Shown here in pieces: positions 7,243-16,452 of a stretch of 23,305 bases of DNA. Position 1 is the first letter of the stretch; every line of letters starts with the position of its first letter. Source of the stretch: Fidelibacterota bacterium (lineage in GTDB: Bacteria > Fidelibacterota > Fidelibacteria > Fidelibacterales > Fidelibacteraceae); assembly GCA_029931905.1 (NCBI GenBank), contig JAOZRH010000015.1:1-23305 (forward strand). The letters run 5' to 3'. Under the pieces are notes generated by a model. That model was not told the DNA's origin and did no database searches. It worked only from the letters and a program-made list of their open reading frames with translations. Made by a program: the position numbers and the translations under genes.

Positions 7243-9624
7243 TTGAAAGTTTCGTTAAGTTGGTTACAACAATATATAGAGATAAAAGAAAAACCGGAAG
7301 TATTGGCAAATAAATTGACATTGGCTGGTTTAGAAACAACAGTGGAAATCGTTGGAAAATCAGTTCCTGAAAAGGTTATTATTGGTAAGGTTACTAGTGT
7401 AGAAAAGCATCCTAATGCTGATAAATTATCTGTTTGTCGTGTTGATGTTGGAGACAGTAATGAATTAACTATTGTATGTGGTGCACCAAATGTTTCGGCA
7501 AACCAAAAGGTTCCTGTTGCATTGGTTGGTGCTAAACTTGCTCCAAACTTTAAAATAAAGAAGACACAATTACGCGGTGTTGAATCTGTCGGAATGATTT
7601 GTGCTGAAGATGAGTTAGGACTTGGAGAAATGCATAATGGAATTATGGTTTTGGATAATAGTTTTGAAATTGGAAAAAGTTTTAATGATTATTTAAATAG
7701 TGAAATAGTTTTTGATATTGAACTTACACCAAACCGTCCAGATTGTATGTCACATTTTGGAGTGGTTAGAGAAATTGCTGCAATTACGAATTTTAAATAT
7801 AAATTTAAAGATGTTGAACTCAATGAAACTGGGAAATCAATTAAAGAATTAACAAATATTAACATTGAAAATAGTGAAGCGTGTCCGAGATATACAGCTA
7901 GAATTGTTACGAATGTTAAGGTAAAAAAATCACCAAAATGGTTGAAAGAAAAAGTTGAATCTGTGGGATTACGATCGATTAATAATGTAGTTGATGCTTC
8001 TAATTTTGTATTGATGGAAACAGGTCATCCACTTCATACTTTTGATTATGATAAATTAGCTGGTAACGAAATTAATGTTCGATTTGCTAAATCAGGTGAA
8101 AAATTTGAAACAATTGATCATGTAGAGAGAAAATTATCTTCAGAAATATTGTTGATTTGCGATTCAGAAAAACCAGTTGCAATGGCGGGGATTATGGGTG
8201 GATCTTTTTCTGAAGTTGATGAGAATACTAAAAATGTTTTGATAGAGGGAGCTTATTTTAATCCTGCTGTGATTAGAAAGGGCTCTAAACTTCAACAGTT
8301 ATCAACAGATTCATCTAAACGATTTGAAAGAGGTGTTGATCCTAACGAAACATTGATTTATGCTCAAAACAGATTGACTCAATTAATTAATGAAATTGCT
8401 GGTGGTGAAATTGCAAATGGAATTATCGATATTTATCCCAAAAAAATTGAAGAAAATATTGTTAAACTGCGATTTGAAAAGATTAAACATGTTACTGGAA
8501 TAGAAATTGAAAAACAGAAAGTTCAGAGAATATTTGTTGCTTTGGGATTTGATATTATTGAAGTTAACAATGAGGATATTTCTGTAAAGATTCCTACATT
8601 TAGACCAGATATTGAAAGAGAAATAGATTTAATTGAGGAAGTAATTCGTATAGATAGTATGGATAAGATTCCTACTTTAAGAAAAATCAATATTTCAATT
8701 TCCGAAACAGTTGATAAATTATATCCATTTTTAAGAGATGTGAGAAATTTATTTGTTGGTATTGGATTTAATGAAACATTGAGTAATTCTCTTGTTAGTA
8801 AAAAAACTGCTGAATCGGGAATATGGAAGTATGAACCATTAAAAATTAAAAATCCATTATCAAAAGAAATGGATACGATGCGAACAGATATTATTCAATC
8901 ATTATTAGAAAATTTAAAAATAAATGTATTAAGAAAAAGAGAAAACATTAGATTATTTGAAATTGGAAAAGTGATTGAGAAAGAATCCAGAACTGAAACA
9001 GGTGCAAAGGAATATTTAAATTTGGGAGTGCTTGCTTCTGGTCCTGTATGGAATTTAAATTGGAATGAAAAATCTAAGCAGATAACTGTTTATTATTTAA
9101 AAGGTATTTTTGACTTATTTTGTGAAAAATATGGAATTGATAATATAAAATATAAAATACTAGATAAAAACGATGGTTTATCAATTTTATTAAAGAAAAA
9201 AGAAATTGGTAGAATAATTAAGTATGACATATCTAAATTTGATAAATTACAGTTAGATTATCCTGTGATTACAATGGAAATAAATTTAGATAAAATATTA
9301 AAAACTAAAAAAGAAGTTAAAAAGTATAAAGAAGTATCTCTTTATCCATCAATAATGAGAGATATTTCAGTTGTAGTTGATAAAGATAAAATGGCAAAAA
9401 ATTTATTAAATGAAATTAAAAGTAATGGTGGAAAAAATTTAATAAATGTTATCATTTATGATCGTTTTATTGATGAGGAAAAAATAGGGGAAGGGAAAAA
9501 TTCATTATCTTTTAGATTAGAGTTTAGAGATAGTAAAAGAACATTAAAAGATGATGAAATTGATATAATAATGAAGAAAATATTTAATAAGTTATTAAAT
9601 AACTATGGAGCACAATTACGCTAA
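7243..9624 (+). CDS. pheT: Phenylalanyl-tRNA synthetase, beta subunit (TTG start)
   Basis: A 793-residue beta subunit, close to the usual 795, partner of PheS in tRNA-Phe charging and carrying the editing site against mischarged tyrosine. Domains in order: MKVSLSWLQQYI start, EMAP/tRNA-binding-like OB fold (about 42-150, VIIGKVTSVEKHPNADKLSVCRVDVG), B3/B4 editing domain (about 210-385, ending in STDSSKRFERGVDP), B5 (about 400-475), the core-like domain, and the C-terminal FDX-ACB fold (about 700-793, SLYPSIMRDISVVV). The start is TTG at 7243: AAGGATAA precedes it at a good distance and the translated N terminus is the standard one. The stop overlaps the next start as TAATG at 9622-9626, indicating coupling. 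Confidence 0.96.
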   Translation: MKVSLSWLQQYIEIKEKPEVLANKLTLAGLETTVEIVGKSVPEKVIIGKVTSVEKHPNADKLSVCRVDVGDSNELTIVCGAPNVSANQKVPVALVGAKLAPNFKIKKTQLRGVESVGMICAEDELGLGEMHNGIMVLDNSFEIGKSFNDYLNSEIVFDIELTPNRPDCMSHFGVVREIAAITNFKYKFKDVELNETGKSIKELTNINIENSEACPRYTARIVTNVKVKKSPKWLKEKVESVGLRSINNVVDASNFVLMETGHPLHTFDYDKLAGNEINVRFAKSGEKFETIDHVERKLSSEILLICDSEKPVAMAGIMGGSFSEVDENTKNVLIEGAYFNPAVIRKGSKLQQLSTDSSKRFERGVDPNETLIYAQNRLTQLINEIAGGEIANGIIDIYPKKIEENIVKLRFEKIKHVTGIEIEKQKVQRIFVALGFDIIEVNNEDISVKIPTFRPDIEREIDLIEEVIRIDSMDKIPTLRKINISISETVDKLYPFLRDVRNLFVGIGFNETLSNSLVSKKTAESGIWKYEPLKIKNPLSKEMDTMRTDIIQSLLENLKINVLRKRENIRLFEIGKVIEKESRTETGAKEYLNLGVLASGPVWNLNWNEKSKQITVYYLKGIFDLFCEKYGIDNIKYKILDKNDGLSILLKKKEIGRIIKYDISKFDKLQLDYPVITMEINLDKILKTKKEVKKYKEVSLYPSIMRDISVVVDKDKMAKNLLNEIKSNGGKNLINVIIYDRFIDEEKIGEGKNSLSFRLEFRDSKRTLKDDEIDIIMKKIFNKLLNNYGAQLR

Positions 9625-9815
9625 TGCAAATAAAGTCACTTGAAAAATTAGAATCCAAAATAATTGAATCTTTGAATGTAATAGATAATTTAAGAGAGGA
9701 AAATGCAATTTTGAAAAAAATGCAAAAACCGAGTATTTCTAATGAAAAAATGGTGATGGTTAAAAATAAATTAAACGATATTGTTAAAGATATTAGTGAT
9801 TTTAGGAAAAAATGA
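9624..9815 (+). CDS. Small coiled-coil protein between pheT and zapA, possible ZapB-like
   Basis: A 63-residue protein not recognised by sequence. Residues about 5-33 form an amphipathic helix with heptad-like leucine and isoleucine spacing (LEKLESKIIESLNVIDNLREENAIL), and a second charged helix follows a short break containing KPS. There are no cysteines, membrane segments or signal peptide, so it is probably cytosolic. Its ATG overlaps the pheT stop (TAATG), and zapA begins about ten bases after its end. A short coiled-coil gene at just this position, before zapA, is also known in Bacteroidota. By analogy with ZapB, a small coiled-coil partner of ZapA at the Z ring, a role in division is an inference from place and shape only. 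No strong Shine-Dalgarno precedes it; translation probably depends on pheT. Confidence 0.72.
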   Translation: MQIKSLEKLESKIIESLNVIDNLREENAILKKMQKPSISNEKMVMVKNKLNDIVKDISDFRKK

Positions 9816-9825
9816 TTGGTGTAAT

Positions 9826-10125
9826 ATGACACAAATGAATGAAAAACAAAATGAAAGAACAATGATTGTTGAAATCTATGGTCAAAGTTACCCTATAAAG
9901 GGTAAGGTGGATTCTGAGTTTATTAAACAGGTTGCTGAGTATGTTGACGATAACATGAAAGAGATTGGTGCGAATATGTCGGCACCATTTGCAATACATA
10001 AAATTGCGGTTATCGCAGCGATGAATATTGCCGCTGAATACCTGAAGATCTCAGAAGACATTAATACAGTTAATGATAAATCACGACAACTTATTCAATT
10101 GATTGAAGAAAAAATTAGTTCATAA
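9826..10125 (+). CDS. zapA: Cell division protein ZapA
   Basis: A 99-residue protein with the ZapA pattern: a short beta-rich N terminus (TMIVEIYGQSYPIKG), the segment EFIKQVAEYVDDNMKEI, a conserved middle (HKIAVIAAMNIAAEYLKI) and a C-terminal coiled coil. ZapA bundles and crosslinks FtsZ filaments at midcell. The frame is open to a TTG at 9781, but that would overlap the previous gene; ATG 9826 is chosen (9835 is an alternative), both with poor binding sites, consistent with translation carried over from the coiled-coil gene. The position pheT-zapA-rny is common in Bacteroidota and Chlorobi. Confidence 0.9.
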   Translation: MTQMNEKQNERTMIVEIYGQSYPIKGKVDSEFIKQVAEYVDDNMKEIGANMSAPFAIHKIAVIAAMNIAAEYLKISEDINTVNDKSRQLIQLIEEKISS

Positions 10126-10155
10126 AATCATTTTATATTTCATTTAATTATCTCG

Positions 10156-10169
10156 ATAGTTATAACTAT
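10156..10169. repeat. 14-base perfect palindrome before rny
   Basis: ATAGTTATAACTAT is its own reverse complement and lies in the 60-base gap between zapA and rny, 16 bases before the rny ATG. It could be an operator or a small RNA hairpin; the sequence itself proves neither. Confidence 0.4.
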
Positions 10170-10185
10170 TATTGAGGGAGGAAAA

Positions 10186-11727
10186 ATGAATTGGATTATT
10201 GGAATAATTGCTGGAGTAATTTTCGGTGGATTGTTGGTATTTTTATACTATAAAGTTAAGTTTGGTAATGTTAATATTCATGTGATTGAATTACTTGAGA
10301 GTGCCAGAAAAGAAGGCGAGACAAGGAAGAAAGAACTTATCTTAGAGGGTAAAGATGAGGCAATCAAGCTAAAACATAAAATAGAAGATGATCTAAAAGA
10401 AAGAGCAAATGAGGTTAGATCAAGTGAAAAAGAACAACAAAGAAGAGAACAAAATTTAGATAGAAAAGCAGAATTAATTGATAGACGAAGTGAAGCCATT
10501 CAATCTAAAGAAGATAAAAATAAAATTAAAGAAGAAAATTTATCTGTAAAAGAAAATAAAATTGAACAGATACGAATAGAACAACAGAGAAAATTAGAAC
10601 GGATTTCTGGTATTACTCGTCTGCAAGCTAAAAAAACATTGATGGAAGAAATGTATGACAAGGCAAGAACCGAAGCACAAATTAAATCAAAAGAAATAAA
10701 AGAAAATGCAATATTAAGTGCAAATAAAGAAGCAAAAGAAATAATAATTGAAGCTATTCAACGATCAGCAACAGATCACACTGCAGAAACAACTGTTACG
10801 GTGGTAAATTTACCAAACGAACAAATGAAGGGAAGAGTTATTGGGCGAGAAGGAAGAAATATAAGACATTTTGAATCGCAAACAGGAATAGAGTTGATTA
10901 TTGACGACACTCCAGAAGCGGTTGTTCTTTCAGGATTTGATCCGGTTAGAAGAGAGATTGCAAGAATTGCATTAGAAAAATTAATAAAAGATGGGCGAAT
11001 TCATCCGGCAAGAATTGAAGAAATGGTTAAAAAGGCAACAGAAGAAGTTAACGAATCAATGAAAGAAGCCGCAGAAGATGCATTAATGGAAGTGAAATTA
11101 CCACCGTTACCAAAAGAATTATTACTTACTTTAGGGCGGTTGAAATATAGAACAAGTTATGGTCAAAATGTGCTAAAACATTCAGTAGAAGTTGCATGGT
11201 TGTCTGGATTGATGGCGGCTGAATTGAATTTAGATGGAAATATTGCAAAAAGAGCTGGTCTATTACACGATATTGGAAAAGCAATAGATAGGAATATTGA
11301 AGGAACACATGCTTTGATTGGTGCAGATTTGGCTAGAAAAAATAAAGAAAAAGAGATTGTTATTAATGCAATTGAAAGTCATCACGAAGAAGTAGAAATG
11401 ACAAATCCAATTTCTGGAATTGTGCAAGCTGCAGATGCAATTAGTGGGGCTAGAAGAGGTGCAAGAGGACAAACATTAGAAAGCTATATTCAAAGAATGG
11501 AAAAGTTGGAAACAATTTCAAATGAATTTGAAGGTGTAAGTAAAACTTATGCAATTCAAGCTGGACGAGAAGTTCGTGTTATTGTTGAACAGAATAGTGT
11601 TTCAGATAAAAATGCAGATTTATTAGCTGAAGATATCGCAGAAAGTATTCAAAAAGAAATGACATATCCGGGACAAATAAAAGTTACTGTAATAAGAGAA
11701 CACAGAGCAGTTGGATATGCTAAATAA
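10186..11727 (+). CDS. rny: Ribonuclease Y
   Basis: Membrane-anchored endoribonuclease of 513 residues that starts decay of many mRNAs. An N-terminal membrane helix (about 3-24) is followed by a long, highly charged coiled coil (about 35-200), a KH RNA-binding domain with the GREGRN loop at 220-225, and the HD phosphohydrolase domain with the metal-binding H361-D362 pair in LLHDIGKAID and the later SHHEEVE motif. Length and order match the family (about 520 residues). A strong binding site (GAGGGAGG) precedes the ATG. The 60-base gap before it contains a 14-base perfect palindrome. Confidence 0.97.
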   Translation: MNWIIGIIAGVIFGGLLVFLYYKVKFGNVNIHVIELLESARKEGETRKKELILEGKDEAIKLKHKIEDDLKERANEVRSSEKEQQRREQNLDRKAELIDRRSEAIQSKEDKNKIKEENLSVKENKIEQIRIEQQRKLERISGITRLQAKKTLMEEMYDKARTEAQIKSKEIKENAILSANKEAKEIIIEAIQRSATDHTAETTVTVVNLPNEQMKGRVIGREGRNIRHFESQTGIELIIDDTPEAVVLSGFDPVRREIARIALEKLIKDGRIHPARIEEMVKKATEEVNESMKEAAEDALMEVKLPPLPKELLLTLGRLKYRTSYGQNVLKHSVEVAWLSGLMAAELNLDGNIAKRAGLLHDIGKAIDRNIEGTHALIGADLARKNKEKEIVINAIESHHEEVEMTNPISGIVQAADAISGARRGARGQTLESYIQRMEKLETISNEFEGVSKTYAIQAGREVRVIVEQNSVSDKNADLLAEDIAESIQKEMTYPGQIKVTVIREHRAVGYAK

Positions 11728-11741
11728 AACTTAAGGGAAAT

Positions 11742-12620
11742 ATGGAAACAAAGATCTTAAGTGGAAAAAAAGTTGCCAATTTTTTAAAAAGTAATTTAAA
11801 AGAAAAAATATCTGAATTGAAAAACGATGGGATAGTTCCTGGTTTAGCAGTTATTTTGGTTGGTGATAATCCCGCATCTAAAATATATGTAAATAGTAAA
11901 ACTAATGCTTGTTCAAAATTGGGAATTTTTTCAAAAACATTGATTTATTCTGATGATACTTCAGAAAAAAAAATATTAGAAGTTATTGATGGGTTAAATA
12001 ATGACAAAACAATAGATGGAATATTAGTCCAAATGCCATTACCGTCACATATTGACGAATCTAAAATAATTAATAGAATTTTGCCAAAAAAAGATGTTGA
12101 TGGGTTTCATCCGATAAATGTTGGAAAATTGGTAATAGGAGAAGATGCTTTTGTATCTTGCACTCCGGCGGGAATTATTGAAATTTTAAAGTATTATAAA
12201 ATTTCTACTGAAGGTAAACATGTTGTGATTGTTGGTCGCTCAAATATTGTTGGCAAACCCATGTTAAATTTACTTTATCAAAAAAGTGAATTTGGAAATG
12301 CTACCGTTACTATATGTCATTCAAGAACTAAAAATTTGGAAGAAATAACAAAGTTAGCAGATATTTTAATCGTTGCTACTGGCAGAGCAGAGATGATTAC
12401 TGCTGATATGGTTAAAAACGGAGTAGTTATAGTAGATGTTGGAATAAATAGAATAGAAGATTCCACAAAGAAAAAAGGTTATAGATTGGTTGGAGATGTT
12501 GATTTTGAAGGTGTTAAAGAGAAAGCTTCTGCAATTACTCCTGTTCCCGGTGGAGTTGGTCCAATGACAATAACAATGTTGATGATGAATACATACAAAT
12601 CATCTTTAAGGAAAAAATAA
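11742..12620 (+). CDS. folD: Bifunctional methylenetetrahydrofolate dehydrogenase / cyclohydrolase
   Basis: FolD (292 residues) interconverts 5,10-methylene-, methenyl- and 10-formyl-tetrahydrofolate, feeding purine synthesis and formylation of initiator tRNA. The catalytic Y49-x3-K53 pair (YVNSK) is present, as are VQMPLPSHID, the DVDGFHP signature, the NADP-binding GRSNIVGKP loop, ATGRAEMI and the C-terminal PVPGGVGPMT. A nine-A run lies at 11965-11973 in the codons for E-K-K-I. It starts 14 bases after rny with AAGGGA before the ATG, so it belongs to the same transcription unit. Confidence 0.97.
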   Translation: METKILSGKKVANFLKSNLKEKISELKNDGIVPGLAVILVGDNPASKIYVNSKTNACSKLGIFSKTLIYSDDTSEKKILEVIDGLNNDKTIDGILVQMPLPSHIDESKIINRILPKKDVDGFHPINVGKLVIGEDAFVSCTPAGIIEILKYYKISTEGKHVVIVGRSNIVGKPMLNLLYQKSEFGNATVTICHSRTKNLEEITKLADILIVATGRAEMITADMVKNGVVIVDVGINRIEDSTKKKGYRLVGDVDFEGVKEKASAITPVPGGVGPMTITMLMMNTYKSSLRKK

Positions 12621-12651
12621 TTTTAATGTAATTTAATGTTATTTTAATATT

Positions 12652-15600
12652 ATGACAAAGAAAATTAAAAACACTCATAAACGTGTAAAGCTTTTTGTTT
12701 TTATTTATGTATTTGGCATAAGTTTATTAATAATATCACATTTTAATTTTGGAATTAATTATGGGTTCCATTTTTTACAAGATTCTATAATAAAAAAGAT
12801 GGGATATAAGATTAATATTGAAAAACTTGCTACAAATATAAATTCATATTTAAATGCAAATAAAATCACTTTTTCAAATAGTGATTCAACATTTATTATT
12901 GAAATTGATTCGGTTAATCTTGAATATAATGGAATTGCAAAATTATTTACTAGAAAGCATGTTGATTATTTAAAATTAAAATCCCCAACAATTACGATAA
13001 ATAGAACTGGTAACGAAAAGAGCAACGAGATATTATTACCAAAAATAAATTTCGAAAAAATTGTGGTTGAAAATGCACAAATTAATATTATTAATGGTAA
13101 GGAAGATACAATAGGAATTAGAGATTTTTCTGGTTCATTAGCTTTTTTTAGTAATAAAAAATCTGCAACAATTATAATTGATGAATTATCTTTTTTTCAA
13201 AACAATATCAATAGAAGAGTTAATAGTTTAAGTGTAAAGGTTTTAATTAAAAATAATATTATAAAATTTAAAGATTTATTATACAAAGATAATTATTTTA
13301 AAGTTGAATCTGATGGTAAAATAAAAATTAATTATCCAAATCAATTTAAAGCTTCATTAGTAGTTGAAAAATTAAGACCAAATTTATTGATAAATAATAA
13401 AGATTCGTTATTTTTTGAACAAGATGTTGTGAGTATTTTTGCAAATTTATCGGGAAATAGAGAAAAAATTAGTGTATCAATGAAAATGGCAGGTATTATT
13501 AGAAATGAAATTATTGAAAATTTTGAAGCGGAAATAAAATATGCAGATAAGACAGTAGATATTTATTCATTATCTTTTGTTAATTCAGATATAAAAATTG
13601 GGGTAGTAGGGAGTTATAATTTAAATAATGATTATAAATTTAAAGTTAAATTAGATAAAAGTTATCCAAGATTTTTTGGAATTCAAACAGATTCGATAAA
13701 TATTTCAGGAGAAGTTGATTTAAATGGAAATATAAAAACAAATAATTATATTGATTATGATATTAGTTGTAATAATGTATTTAATGGACACATCCCACAA
13801 ATATATGGAAAATTAAATTACAATGAGAATGGATTAAAATTATTGGATACAAATAAAATTATTTTTGAAGATGGTATCGGTGAAATTCATGGTGAAATAA
13901 CTAAAAATAATATATTAAATTTATTTACAAATATTCATTTAAAATCTCTTGTAGGAGTCCCATTAATTAAAAATTATGATATGTCTGCACAAAATATTAT
14001 TCATAGAAATCATATTTCTGGTAATATTGAAAGTCCAAATATTGTTGGAAGATTATATGCGGAAAACATTAAATTTAAAGATTATATATTTGGTAGTGTA
14101 AATTTTATTGTTAATCTTGAAGATATTGTAAATAAAAGAAGTGGTGAAATATATTTAAATACTTCAAATATTGCTAAAGGCAAATTAAAAATCAAAACAG
14201 TAGAATCATTAATTGAATTGTCTAAAGATACTGTTGATTTTAATTTTATTGAATTGCACGGAGATAAAGGATATATGGAATTAACTGGCAAATTAGAAAA
14301 TTATTCTGATTTTAATATTTCAAATATTTATGTTGAACATTCTGGTAATGAGATGACACTACAAAAACCAATTAATGTTAAATATAAAAAAGGAGCATTA
14401 AAAATTACACCATTTGAATTAAGTGTAAATGATGGTGTCGTATATGGTAATTTAAATTTAGAAAATAATAAAGATATTCAATCAAATATTGTTTTTAGTG
14501 ATATTAGTATTGGAAAAATATTACAACAAAGTAAAATTAATTTACCAATATCTGGTATATTAAATGGGGCGGTTAATATTGAAAATAATTTGAATGCTCC
14601 GAAAATTACAACGATTGTGCAAGTAGAAAAGGCAAAAATAGGAAAATATAATTTTGATAATATAATTGGAAATATTAGTTATTTTGATTCTACTATATTG
14701 GTAAATAATTTTAAAATAAAAAGTGAGGAAAATAAAGCATTATCTGCTTTTGGTGAATTACCATTTTATTTAAATATTATGGAAAAGAGATATGAATTAC
14801 CTGAAAAAGAATTAATTGATTTAGATGTAATATTTAATGAAATTGATATGAATAAATATTCCAAATTCTTATTAAAAAAACCGTCAATTGGCGGGGATAT
14901 TACTGGAATATTATCTGTAAATGGTTGTTATAAAAATCCAAAAATTAATTTTCCACACAAGATTAACAATTTGAAAATAGAGAATATTAATTTCGAGTCA
15001 GAAGATGGAAATATCCAATATTCAAATAAAAAATTATCATTTGTGGATATGAAGCTTACTTCAAAAAATGGGAAATATAGTGGATATGGTTGGCTACCTA
15101 TGGATTTCTCAATTATTGATAATAATGGAATAATAAATAAAAAGGATTCAATATTTATTACAATGTCTGGAAACGATAAAAATTTAACATATTTAACTCC
15201 ATTCATAAAAAATTTGGAACAAGTAAATGGAGATATTTTTACGACAATAACAGTTGATGGCACTTGGAGTGATCCAATTCGTAATGGTAGAGTTAATATT
15301 AATAATGCAGATATGACAATAGCAGAGATGAAAAATAATATTAAGAATGTTAATGGTACATTTGATATAAAAAATAATATTATGGATGTTAATTGTGATG
15401 CATCATTATTTAAACCGATTAGCTCAATATTGGGAATTCTTGGAATAGAAAAACAAAATGAAATTACAGATGAAAATATCAAAATTAGCGGTAAAATGGA
15501 TATGGCAAAATTTTTTAGGCCAAAATTTGATTTGAATATTACAGGAAAAAATGTAAATATTTTGACACTTTCAGAAGAGATAGATATAATTGGAGATTTA

Positions 15601-16452
15601 TCGTTAAATATGTATGGTAAAGATACAATAAATGTGAATGGTAAGTTTCAAACTAATGAAGGTATATTAAAAATACCATTTGGGAACAAGATTAAGAAAA
15701 TTAGAAAAAAACCAAATCCTAAAGGTGTAAAATTTACTTATGAAATTAGTGTGCCAATTGATCAAGATGTTTATTTAAAAAACAATTATGTTGATGTTGA
15801 ATTAAATGGTGAAGTAATATTAAAAAGAGATCTTGATGGAAATCAAACAATTGGTGGTGAAGTAGATATTGTTGATGGATTTTTTTATTTCCAAAATAGC
15901 ATAATATTTGATGTAGAATATGGTAATATTATTTTTGACGAAATAGATGGAAATCATTCATTAAATTTTCGTGCTACAAAAGAAATCGACAATGAAAATA
16001 AAATAGTTGCTATGTTGACTGGTGATGTTGTGAGTCCTGAAATTCAAATTTATGATGAAAACAATTTATATACTCAATCAGAATTAGTTGAAATATTAAC
16101 AATAGGGAGTGTAGGGGATGGTTCATTGTCTAACTCATTAACAAAATTATCTGGAAATATTTTAACTAATTATGCAGAATCTACAATTGAACATCAGGTA
16201 AATAATTTAGATATTATACAAAATATTGATTTAAGAACTGGTTCAAGTTTAACAAATCTTGATAGTACTTCAATAAAAATTGGTAGTCGTTTAGGAAGAA
16301 ATGTGTATTTTACAATTGAAAGTGGTCAATTTAATGAGGAATTGTTAAAATCTTTAGAATTGGAGTATAGAATAAATAGAAATCTCTCAATTGTAGGAAA
16401 AACTGATGAAAAGAGTGCTTCTGGAGCAATTAGATTGAGGTTTCAATATTAA
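12652..16452 (+). CDS. tamB: TamB-like translocation and assembly module protein (DUF490)
   Basis: A 1266-residue inner-membrane-anchored protein expected to span the periplasm. One N-terminal membrane helix (about 13-31) is followed by more than 1000 residues of repetitive beta-rich sequence, as in the AsmA/TamB superfamily (groove-like lipid-transfer bridges). The C-terminal ~250 residues carry the DUF490 signature: GEVDIVDGFFYFQN, LTGDVVSPEIQIYDEN, TQSELVEILTIG, and a final barrel-like strand series ending GAIRLRFQY. Family members work with TamA/Omp85 proteins and in phospholipid transport to the outer membrane. Its stop overlaps the start of the next gene, an Omp85 protein, supporting that partnership; the order is the reverse of proteobacterial tamA-tamB. 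No Shine-Dalgarno is visible before the ATG. Confidence 0.9.
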   Translation: MTKKIKNTHKRVKLFVFIYVFGISLLIISHFNFGINYGFHFLQDSIIKKMGYKINIEKLATNINSYLNANKITFSNSDSTFIIEIDSVNLEYNGIAKLFTRKHVDYLKLKSPTITINRTGNEKSNEILLPKINFEKIVVENAQINIINGKEDTIGIRDFSGSLAFFSNKKSATIIIDELSFFQNNINRRVNSLSVKVLIKNNIIKFKDLLYKDNYFKVESDGKIKINYPNQFKASLVVEKLRPNLLINNKDSLFFEQDVVSIFANLSGNREKISVSMKMAGIIRNEIIENFEAEIKYADKTVDIYSLSFVNSDIKIGVVGSYNLNNDYKFKVKLDKSYPRFFGIQTDSINISGEVDLNGNIKTNNYIDYDISCNNVFNGHIPQIYGKLNYNENGLKLLDTNKIIFEDGIGEIHGEITKNNILNLFTNIHLKSLVGVPLIKNYDMSAQNIIHRNHISGNIESPNIVGRLYAENIKFKDYIFGSVNFIVNLEDIVNKRSGEIYLNTSNIAKGKLKIKTVESLIELSKDTVDFNFIELHGDKGYMELTGKLENYSDFNISNIYVEHSGNEMTLQKPINVKYKKGALKITPFELSVNDGVVYGNLNLENNKDIQSNIVFSDISIGKILQQSKINLPISGILNGAVNIENNLNAPKITTIVQVEKAKIGKYNFDNIIGNISYFDSTILVNNFKIKSEENKALSAFGELPFYLNIMEKRYELPEKELIDLDVIFNEIDMNKYSKFLLKKPSIGGDITGILSVNGCYKNPKINFPHKINNLKIENINFESEDGNIQYSNKKLSFVDMKLTSKNGKYSGYGWLPMDFSIIDNNGIINKKDSIFITMSGNDKNLTYLTPFIKNLEQVNGDIFTTITVDGTWSDPIRNGRVNINNADMTIAEMKNNIKNVNGTFDIKNNIMDVNCDASLFKPISSILGILGIEKQNEITDENIKISGKMDMAKFFRPKFDLNITGKNVNILTLSEEIDIIGDLSLNMYGKDTINVNGKFQTNEGILKIPFGNKIKKIRKKPNPKGVKFTYEISVPIDQDVYLKNNYVDVELNGEVILKRDLDGNQTIGGEVDIVDGFFYFQNSIIFDVEYGNIIFDEIDGNHSLNFRATKEIDNENKIVAMLTGDVVSPEIQIYDENNLYTQSELVEILTIGSVGDGSLSNSLTKLSGNILTNYAESTIEHQVNNLDIIQNIDLRTGSSLTNLDSTSIKIGSRLGRNVYFTIESGQFNEELLKSLELEYRINRNLSIVGKTDEKSASGAIRLRFQY

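Noticed and set aside
9781..9825. TTG start of zapA at 9781
   Set aside because: It would overlap the preceding gene by 35 bases and add residues not seen in the ZapA family; ATG 9826 or 9835 fits better.
9584..9862. Reverse-strand open frame over the pheT end, the coiled-coil gene and the zapA start
   Set aside because: It spans three forward genes and translates to F/S/I-rich sequence typical of antisense frames in this base composition.
11965..11973. Nine-A run in folD as a programmed slippage site
   Set aside because: It lies early in the enzyme, where slippage would only give a useless fragment; it serves as a caution that A9 runs arise by composition.
14928..15482. Reverse-strand open frame of 184 residues inside tamB
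   Set aside because: It lies wholly inside a well-supported gene, its translation is hydrophobic low-complexity F/I/S/L-rich sequence as expected from the complement of AT-rich coding DNA, and no binding site or family resemblance is visible.
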